A stretch of 64,000 nt of DNA from Tanypteryx hageni (lineage: Eukaryota > Arthropoda > Insecta > Odonata > Petaluridae), in the NCBI GenBank assembly GCA_028673005.1, contig CM054118.1, positions 4,180,410-4,244,409 of the forward strand. The letters are read 5' to 3'. The translations under genes were made by a program, and so were the position numbers. The notes below the pieces were generated by a model, which was given only the letters and a program-made list of their open reading frames with translations, did no database searches and had not been told where the DNA came from. Shown here piece by piece: positions 56,291 to 64,000 of the stretch (its first letter is position 1; every line of letters begins with the position of its first letter).

Positions 56291-57669
56291 GAACGTTGAA
56301 TATTTTCCTCGATAATGTAAATTTAGAGCAAACTTTTAATACGCGAATTTTCTCGCAATCTTTTGTCTACGTATCATATTTATTTACTTTCGGCTCATAA
56401 ACATCTCTCTGATACCAAACACAACGAGTTCAATTATTTTGTTTGCGAGTTTATTGCATGTTGCATGCATCTCAATATTTAAATAAAGCATAATTGTTTC
56501 CTGCAAAGACATGACTTGTTTTTTGCTTAAATACATTTTTACATTATTTACAAGATATTTTTAGAAAAATTTGGTATGAACATGAATTCATTTTCGTTGC
56601 TTTGCTGCTACCCGTACACCCTCAAGTCCCATTCAGCATGGACAATCAAAGTTTCGCTGTATTTACGACTTCCTGCAGTGCTGGAAACGAACATGGCGGA
56701 CGCGAAAGTACTCGGACGGCAGTTGAGGTTGTTATACCATCACTTAGCTTGGTTTCATTAATATTTGACTACCATAAAAACCCGTCAATATGACGGGTAT
56801 GCGTGGATTAAATGTTAAATTCAAGGCATTTTCCATTCTTCCTCCTTTTCCCTCTTCCATTCTCCTACCTCATATTTTAAGTTTTCATTTTTAATTTTGC
56901 TAGATCAGCAACAATGCCGTCGCCTTGACGACGAAATTTTTTCCTCTACAATTTAGCCAAATTTTCCTGTTAATAACGAATTTGTGGAACGATTCGACGC
57001 GTATTCGAAAATCCAATGCTGGAAAATGAATATCCGTTCTTTTAGGCGTCGTTTGGTTCAAGTCCCGTATTCAAATAACAATTCAAAGTGATTTTAAAAT
57101 GCAAATAAAAAATGTGCTGCAACTGTGGAAACACACAGAAAGAAGGACAGAATTCTCTTTAATATGTATTAGATGTATCTTGAAAAACATCGCAATTAAT
57201 TTTTGAGATGATTTATCTCCGTTTATTTTTCAAGCTCCGTTTTAATAATGCCTCGGCGGTAATCGATTCTCCTATGCAGAATCCCCACCTCGAGACAGAA
57301 GAAAGATATTTTCGAAATTTTGGAAATGGGACCGGAAAGAGAACTGCGATTCGCTAAATGAACGAGATGGAAAATAGAAAACAAGTTGGCAAGGCGTGCG
57401 ATGGATGGCGCAGTGTCGCAAATGGGCGCCTTTCGTGCAATGGAGTATTTGGAAGAAATGATTCAACGTTTTTGAACTTGAGACTGGTTATTTATGATAG
57501 CAACGATGATGAAGTGACCATGCGAGAAATTTTCGGTTAAACTCGAATTAAGACTTCCTTGCTTGGTTTTATTGACAAACGCCTACTCCTACGATAAAAT
57601 GTATAGGAAAAAGTAAACACTCGACTAGTTCTACAAGTTTTATTTAAAGCTATTTCCACGTGACCAATA
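56291..57669. other. Unassigned AT-rich DNA
   Basis: No feature recognised. Confidence 0.4.
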
Positions 57670-57677
57670 CTTTAGGA

Positions 57678-57992
57678 CAGCGGTGGCCAAACTTTTCTAA
57701 TGGCGGGCCACATCAATTGCTGCGAATCCCTTGGAAGTTGCCAATTCTTCGGCGGGCCGGATTAGAGTTTAAATTGGAAGTTTTCTATATATTCTGAGGT
57801 CCCACATAAGTGAAAATAAAGTCAAAATAAGGTTTTCATGGATAACATTTCAACATTTGAAGTTTTATTATCGAACTTTAAAAAAATTTGGGTTAAATTT
57901 TTCGAATTCCTTTTTCGCCATAGCTTCGCGGGCCGTACAAAAACCCTTCGTGGGCCGCATTTGGCCCGCGGGCCGTAGTTTGGGCACCACTG
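57678..57992. mobile_element. hAT MITE (315 bp) with perfect 8-bp duplication
   Basis: The left end CAGCGGTGGCCAAACTTTTC and the complement of the right end (CAGTGGTGCCCAAACTACGG) form an imperfect terminal inverted repeat. GGCGGGCC/GGGCCGC-rich subterminal sequence is of the kind seen in many animal hAT MITEs. Perfect target duplication CTTTAGGA at 57670-57677 and 57993-58000. No coding capacity. Confidence 0.93.
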
Positions 57993-58000
57993 CTTTAGGA

Positions 58001-58479
58001 GATATGACGGAAAGTTCATTTTTTGTCACCAGTAAAGTGGTACCTCTGATTGGCTTACGTGATTTTCCTATTATCTTTGACGGCAAGTCTCTAATATCAA
58101 ATATCATGAAAATCCGTTAGGTAGAAGCCAAGAACGAACATGAGGACGGACAGAAGCTAATAGGCGCTCTCATGTTGGAAGCGAAACTCGCCTAAAAAGG
58201 AAAGGAAGAGAAGTTTTTCATCAGAGGATAATGAGCTTAGGGACAGAGGGCGCTCATGCAATTTTGTCATTGAACTCCTTAGCATAATTAATTCATCACA
58301 GTGCTGTATAGACGTCAGTTAGACACAAAGAAGGATGGAAATTTTATGATGGAAAATATAAAGGGCCGTTGAGATCACGAATTTTGAAGAGAATGGTAGA
58401 GGGGTGCTGGGTTGGCAGCTATTTTTATGCAAACCTGTGAAAAATTCATTGGGCATAATACTATCAACGCCTTTTGTTT
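58001..58479. other. Mostly unassigned; LINE-like 3' motif at 58090-58165
   Basis: ATCATGAAAATCCGTTAGG followed by GAGGACGGACAGAAGC resembles the conserved 3' ends of some insect LINEs and SINEs (compare 40982-41035). Nothing else recognised. Confidence 0.35.
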
Positions 58480-58700
58480 CAAGGTCGCCCGGACCCCTGT
58501 TTTCGTGGTTTGAGGAGACGCAAAGTCAGCGTTCCGTCCTTCGGAAGGGGCGTTAAGCCGTTGGCCCCCTTGGTGTTCTTCGTTAAGAGTAGGCTAATGC
58601 CGACACCCGGCTTCCCTCCTCCCTTGTCATCGTGTTCAGTGTGGAAGGAGTTATGGCTATAATAATCCAAGTGGTTGATTAGCCAAAAATATATATACAC
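58480..58700 (+). repeat. LINE/SINE 3' end remnant (GTTAAGCCGTTGG type)
   Basis: GGAAGGGGCGTTAAGCCGTT, then GGCCCCCTTGGTG, then GCTAATGCCGACACCCGGCT, ending in an ATATATATACACACAC tail. This GC-rich motif set is characteristic of 3' UTRs of Jockey/I-group LINEs and of SINEs that share their tails. The coding region is absent, so it is a 5'-truncated copy or a SINE. Confidence 0.55.
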
Positions 58701-58969
58701 ACACGCCTTTTGTTCCAACTCATGCAAATGATGTACGACTTAAGACGGCTTAAAGGTTTTCGCACAATTGTATTATTAATGCTGGCAATATTAAATCATG
58801 ACCATCCTATTTATGTGAAGATTAAAGTATATAATTTAAGAGTTTCCTGTCAAAAATGACGTCAAATTCCTTTTGGCCGGAAAGGTACTTTTACCGAAGC
58901 CTAGAATTGGAATTTTCGTGCGTTCCAGTGTAGTCATTGGTAGATTATTCAAGAAAAACAATCAAAAAG

Positions 58970-59075
58970 ATAATTATCTTGGGTATCTCCAAAAGCCACG
59001 ACAAGGTTGTAAAAAACCGTATGCGCATTTCGGCCGCAAAGCAGCCGTCTGCAGTGGTAATTCGCCAAAAATAGA
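58970..59075. repeat. Dispersed repeat copy B (related to 27490-27612)
   Basis: Shares GGTATCTCC, AAGGTT..AAAAAACC, ATGCGCAT, CAGTGGTAATTC and AAAATAGAT in the same order with 27490-27612. Diverged, and ends unknown. Confidence 0.4.
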
Positions 59076-60233
59076 TTCTAAATTTAGAATTGAAATGGGC
59101 ATTTTTTCAAGTTCTTGTTGAGTTTTTTCAGCCTCAAGACGAGCTCAATAATTGTCACATGAATTGGTAGATTAATTTTAATGAAGCTCTTCAATACTCA
59201 TATTTTATCCCTCCAAACGGAGCTGCGCCGTTATATAAGTAGTAACAAGTGGAAAAGTACGCCACTGAAAATAGGCTCTACAGTTATTTTGAATGTAACA
59301 AAAAGGTTATTTTAGGGGTAGTTTTCTACAAATGTTTTTTCCACGAATATCTAGTCAGTTATTAGTCGTTTATGTGCGATTACCTACGATTAAATTTTAT
59401 GCACATACGCAGAGAACCTTATTCCAATTAACTTATTGATAAGGAAGAAAATGCATTTTTTAAAAAGGTCATTCAATACGATTCATATAAAGTTTTTTGA
59501 TGTTGTTTGAGTATGATTCGCGACCATATGGTGATTAAAGATGATTTATTTGGATGATGTTTGGTGGCGAATGGTGACTAATAGAGCGTACGGTGCGACT
59601 CGACGAACAATACACTCAGCCTGATTAATAATCTAGAGAGGCACTCGTTATTCGAACGATCCAAAAACGAACCAAATTCCGGTATTCCGCTTTAACGGCA
59701 TCGTTTTCCGAAATTCCAGATGTTCTCATTTTCCAGGCACAGTCGTTTTTTGTTTAGAAAGGATAGAAAACAATTTAGTTGAAATTCCCGCTGACAAAAA
59801 AATCTCAGCACAACTGGCAGTAACTAAGCGGAATATTTATTTCTCGAGCAATTAAAAATTGTCATCATTAAAACTGAATACTGAAAACTATGGCGGGATT
59901 TAATTTCTAGATGAACCGTATTTCAACGTTAAATTTTAAATATGTGGTCATGAAAGAAAATACTATCAAGTTTTTGGCATTTTAGGATGCATAATATATT
60001 TCAGGATGGACGATGGAATCATTAATTTCACAAACAACTGGAGCAATAAAATGATTTTTGTCTCTTATATTAACCATCGCCAAAATTCATAAAATTATCG
60101 ATTGCATATTTTTATATTAGCGTAACATTCAACGAGGTAGACGACAATTTCACCAGACTAATATCGGAAAAGATTTGAGGTTGGCTCTATTAGTCTTCCT
60201 GTTTAACGATAATAGTTGCTAAGAAACCACTGT
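59076..60233. other. Unassigned AT-rich DNA
   Basis: No feature recognised. Confidence 0.4.
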
Positions 60234-60235
60234 AA

Positions 60236-61303
60236 AGTCAACTCCCGATTGATAGGATATCGTATAATTGGAATCGCTATACGTACACAATTACGGTATT
60301 AACCTGTTTGATTTATCTATATTAATTGTATGTGTGTACCGCATTTCTTGAAAACCAAGAAACCTAGAGACTTGGTACACTTACTAATAAGACCACGAGG
60401 ATGTGCACCTTGGGGCCAGAATTTTGATTTTTGCGGGGAAGGGGGAAGTGCCATTTCCCATAAGATAACTCGTAAAAATCGATTTTTCGACTTACAAGCC
60501 TTTACTCTTTTGAAAATTAAAATTTGAAACAATTGGCTAAAAATCTTCGGACCTGGACCATTTTAAAGAAACAAATAAAGTTTATTTATTCTAATCGTCA
60601 TATTTTGCCTGCGACAAAAATCGCTCAAGTTCTACGTTTAAATGATTTATTTGAAAAATCTAGTATTTTTAACGATATGTTTCTATGCCGACCGTGTTAT
60701 TGTTAAACCTCGAGATTGTATTGTCGCCTTAATCCTTATACAATATGCGTAAGGAATGCATGCTTTGAATGCTTTAATACGAGAGAGAGAGAGAGAGAGA
60801 GAAGGAGAGAGCGATGGAGGAAGAAAGAAAGGAGAGACAGGGAGGGAGAGAGAGAGAAAACTAAATGTTCCATAAATTTAAAATAATTTTGGAAGCATAA
60901 GTATTGTACATCTTTGTCATACAATTTTTATTTGCCCAAAACTATTTTTACTCTCTGGAACACTCAATTGTGTGAATTTTATATTTATTGTTTACTTTTT
61001 AGTGCCTATAGAAGTTGGTTTCATTAATTTTTATTTAAATTTTACTTAATACTTAATTAACGTATGCCCGCCATATATAGCACCTACGAAGAGTGTCAAT
61101 ACGCATGCAGTATGAGTTTATCTGAAAAAGTTATATATGACAACATCAAATGAAACTTTTATTTAAGTTCTTTCCTGTATTTTTATAACATTTAGTACTT
61201 GTTTTTTACATTCCTGTTTACAACGTTATGCGCAAATAGGCATATCGGTCAACTGGAACATCCGCTTAGTCGGAATAGGCATCCATTAATTTGAAGTTTG
61301 ACT
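60236..61303. mobile_element. Possible pogo-like non-autonomous element
   Basis: The left sequence AAGTCAACTCCCGATTGATA is similar to the Tigger end at 42072. About 1.07 kb away the complement of the right sequence reads CAGTCAAACTTCAAATTAAT; both are next to TA. The match between the two ends is poor, so the pairing is tentative. No transposase remains inside; the short frames are not recognised. Confidence 0.3.
60780..60859. repeat. GA microsatellite
   Basis: GAGA dinucleotide tract followed by AAGGAGAGAGCGATGGAGG and further purine repeats. Confidence 0.88.
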
Positions 61304-62000
61304 GTACATCATGGCCAAAAAAATATTTCGCGGTTTATCTGCATTAGTTCCACGTGCATTTAGACTTCCATTAGAAATGGGCTTCATGTGAAGAAGTCAT
61401 CCGTATCAAAAGAACCACAGTCACTTGACACGCCAAAAACATTTTCGTCCTCGGATCTACATCGCCATCGCGGGGAAAGACACGCCAAAAAGATTTTCTT
61501 CCCTCTCGAATGAACGCGCCGAAAAACCCAGCGTCTTATTTTTTCCCTCGACGGATGACGTAAACCGAACCTTGGATCGCACTTGAAGAATGCGCGTCCT
61601 AGTACAGTGATTTCAACTCAGGGAAGCCGCGATAGACGTCGGATTTCCTCTTCCTCTCATTTTTCCTGTCCCCCACTTAACGATTCATTAGCTGAGATCG
61701 CTCTTACACCAGCACCGCGACGCCTTGGCGCGACAAGACGCTGCGGAGCGAGAGCGAAACGAAAAAGGCATCGGTGGCAAAAACATACGATACGGAGAGG
61801 CGCAAAAAGGCATTAGCGTAAATAGAACGAGGAGGAGTGAAATGCAGAGCGAGGGACCGTTGCCAAGGGAGATAGAGAGATTTAAGGCGCGGAAGGCGGA
61901 AAGGATAAACAAAACGAGACGACATCGAAAACAAACGAAAGGTGGCTAGTGAAGACGGGAGTGACGCGACGAGAAGAATAGGAGAGTCGTGGGAAACCTC
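61304..62000. other. Unassigned, CpG-richer block
   Basis: 61400-62000 has raised CpG content and several overlapping basic frames with no domain. The 14-mer TCGACGGATGACGT at 61548-61561 also occurs at 14378-14391, which is a similar CpG-rich setting. Confidence 0.3.
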
Positions 62001-62276
62001 GTAGAACGGGGATCGGTAATCTGTGACCAGAAGTTAAAGCGATCCGAGAAATTTAACACTCAATTTCATATTATCTAATTAAAACCGTGGTCGTGAAACA
62101 TATTTTGGCGAAGTTTTAGCAGTGGTAAACTTTTTAGTGTTGATTTTCATTGATATAATACCGCAGAATTTGAAGGTGACACAAGATCCAAACACCGCCG
62201 AGGTACCAGCATGCTGAAGCATTCGCCGCTATGATTACGGCTCGTCGCTCACAAAAGTTTGCCGACCCCTTCTCTG
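62001..62276. mobile_element. hAT-type MITE, degraded
   Basis: The complement of the right end reads CAGAGAAGGGGTCGGCAAAC, then TTTTGTGAGC, typical of hAT MITEs with a GGGGTCGGCAAACTTT end. The left end (TAGAACGGGGATCGGTAATC) is a diverged partner. No clear 8-bp duplication. Confidence 0.5.
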
Positions 62277-62398
62277 GAACGGTGTTATTCTAAGTATAGG
62301 CCGCTGCTACCCAGAGCTGCATCGCGAGACTCACGATGAAAACCTGAGCACTCTAATGGTATAACCGACTGAAATGTATGCAAAAATGACAGAGAACT

Positions 62399-62566
62399 CA
62401 ATGTTCTTACCATATAAAATACCAATCTTTTAGTATGAGTTACTTTTTAGTAAAGATAATGAAAACACAATTCAGAACATATTTTTCTACATATTGTCAT
62501 CAGCTCAACTGAGTCGCGACACATCTCACTGGGTCGCAATACAAAAATTTTGAAAAACATTGCTTT
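62399..62566. mobile_element. Possible hAT-type MITE remnant
   Basis: The right end GGGTCGCAATACAAAAATTT, then TGAAAAACATTG, resembles hAT MITE termini. A candidate left end CAATGTTCTTACC lies at 62399. No target duplication is visible. Confidence 0.35.
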
Positions 62567-64000
62567 AGAAGACGGCATAACGCTGGAACTACCGCAAGAG
62601 GGACAGAAAACGGACCTCCATGTTTTTTCAAATTTTCACGATTCCTCGGTAGTTTTAATCGGCTGATAAGGAAGTAACACGAGAGACAAAAAACTTGAAT
62701 GGAAATGCAATTTTTGTTGCATTTAATAATGTGTCCGTTTAGCTAATATGGACGCTTATTATTTTCAAAGATTCGCATCATTATTATTATAGCCGTGTCA
62801 TATGGCCCATATTGCGCACCAATGCGAAGTACGCCACATTTTTTGAACCACGGTGAGATGTTAAGACGGAGTGCACCATTTGTAAAGGTTCACGTAAGGT
62901 CGTGATGAAACCTCCTTCCGAGGCGATAACTTTACCAGATGTTTCCCATTAGGAACACACACGAAAGTTCGTCTAAACTGGTTCGTTATTCCTTTCGTTT
63001 AGAAGAAATTGAGAATCAGGCTGTCAGATCTATGACATCACGTCGTATATTCGTAAATACGAGCTGAAAAGCGCCTTTTAGCTACACGGAATAAGGCTAC
63101 TATCCATTTGACGACACGCGTTATAATGAAGCAAATATCCCAAGTGTATCGTTGCTGTCGGCCATTAAGTGACAGGAAAGAACGTTGGGCCGAATCATAG
63201 ATTTTAATCAGTAACCCGGCGCATTTAAATGTCGCCGTAATGACGGCTTTCGAATGCTAAAGAGAACGAAACTTATATTTTTTTAAAGAAATCTACATAT
63301 ATTTAAATCAGCTTTTATTCCGTTTTATCTCTCCTTATTAATATAAATACTAATGTAGTAAGTGAGTTTTTAAACCGGTTTGCCACTATTCGAGCAATTA
63401 CGTATGGTTGCGTTTTAGTTTCAAATGCATTTCTTTCACCTTTACATATGTTTCGAATAAAAAGCGAACAGTTCATTGCATACAAGCAGTCACTAAAGGA
63501 TCCTCCACCGAATGATTTGGTAAATTGCTACTTTTGTGATTGTGAAATTAGTACCTAAATATAAGTGTAACATATACTGCTTTAGTGCCGGTACAATTGC
63601 GAAGAAATAATTTTATGGCGAAATAAAAATGTTGGTGAGGGTGACAGCGAGAACATAGCCTACATCCGCCTATGAAATCCATTCTTTTTTGGAACGAGGA
63701 ACAGATTTTGAAATTCATGAGGGAATCGCCAAAATATTTACATGTAATATTGTAATGCAATGATTTAGACAAATATCTTAAGCAATGTTTTTCAAAATTA
63801 ACTATGGTCTGCTGGCTAGGTGAATACTCGTGCGAAATTTTTCAAGAGAAAGTAAAGAAACAACGAAAAGCTAATCGCGAACTTACAATTACCAGGAGTT
63901 ATTATGCCCTAAATCTCCGCGAGCAAGAAGGGGGACTATACTGCAGCCAGTCACCTCTAGGCACGACGAGAGCGTATTAGTTTCCCAACCTCCCACTCAG
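62567..64000. other. Unassigned DNA
   Basis: No coding region, RNA gene or classified repeat recognised up to the end of the window. Confidence 0.4.

Overview
The window looks like a piece of a repeat-dense, AT-rich invertebrate nuclear genome, most likely an insect or other arthropod. Evidence is the mixture of element types (Jockey, RTE and a Jockey/CR1-type LINE, Tigger/pogo, hAT, tRNA-derived SINEs), GT-AG introns, long non-coding stretches and abundant microsatellites. There are no operons, ribosome binding sites, CRISPR arrays or bacterial genes. No confident host protein-coding gene is present; one 141-codon ORF on the minus strand (about 30.9-31.3 kb) is the only non-transposon coding candidate. 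The species cannot be fixed from the sequence.

Layout: 1-8 kb is mostly non-coding, with a GA minisatellite, a recent 702-bp tandem duplication carrying a 22-bp G-rich minisatellite (2.2-3.6 kb), a tRNA-like core flanked by inverted repeats (5.6 kb) and a small hAT MITE (5.9 kb). At 9.95-10.44 kb lies an unusual 465-bp insertion: 1.4 copies of a 309-bp unit holding a tRNA-like core, with a 27-bp foldback at its 5' end and a perfect 12-bp target duplication. At 11.5 kb there is a hammerhead-like motif and at 13.0-14.8 kb two more MITEs. A 15.5-21 kb cluster holds a hAT/ZMYM1-type transposase pseudogene split by a younger 691-bp hAT element, a three-exon broken DDE-type transposase gene and a degenerate LINE reverse transcriptase.

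23.9-24.1 kb is a tRNA-derived SINE and 25.6-27.5 kb a 5'-truncated RTE LINE with a largely open RT reading frame and a 12-bp target duplication. 35.5-39.8 kb is a near full-length but stop-riddled Jockey LINE. 42.07-45.28 kb is a complete Tigger/pogo DNA transposon with TA duplication and an almost intact DDD transposase; a 213-bp foldback element with an 85-bp near-palindrome and 13-bp target duplication is nested in it. 41.1 and 46.8 kb carry opposite-orientation copies of a CpG-rich repeat. 46.9-57.6 kb is mostly unassigned, with polypurine/polypyrimidine tracts. 57.7-62.6 kb holds hAT MITEs, LINE 3'-end remnants and a possible pogo-like non-autonomous element.

The genes do not form a pathway; the window is a layered record of transposition. 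Nested insertions give a relative order: the hAT transposase and Tigger are older than the elements inside them. The most original signals are the tRNA-core/inverted-repeat family, the 465-bp more-than-unit-length insertion and the foldback insert.
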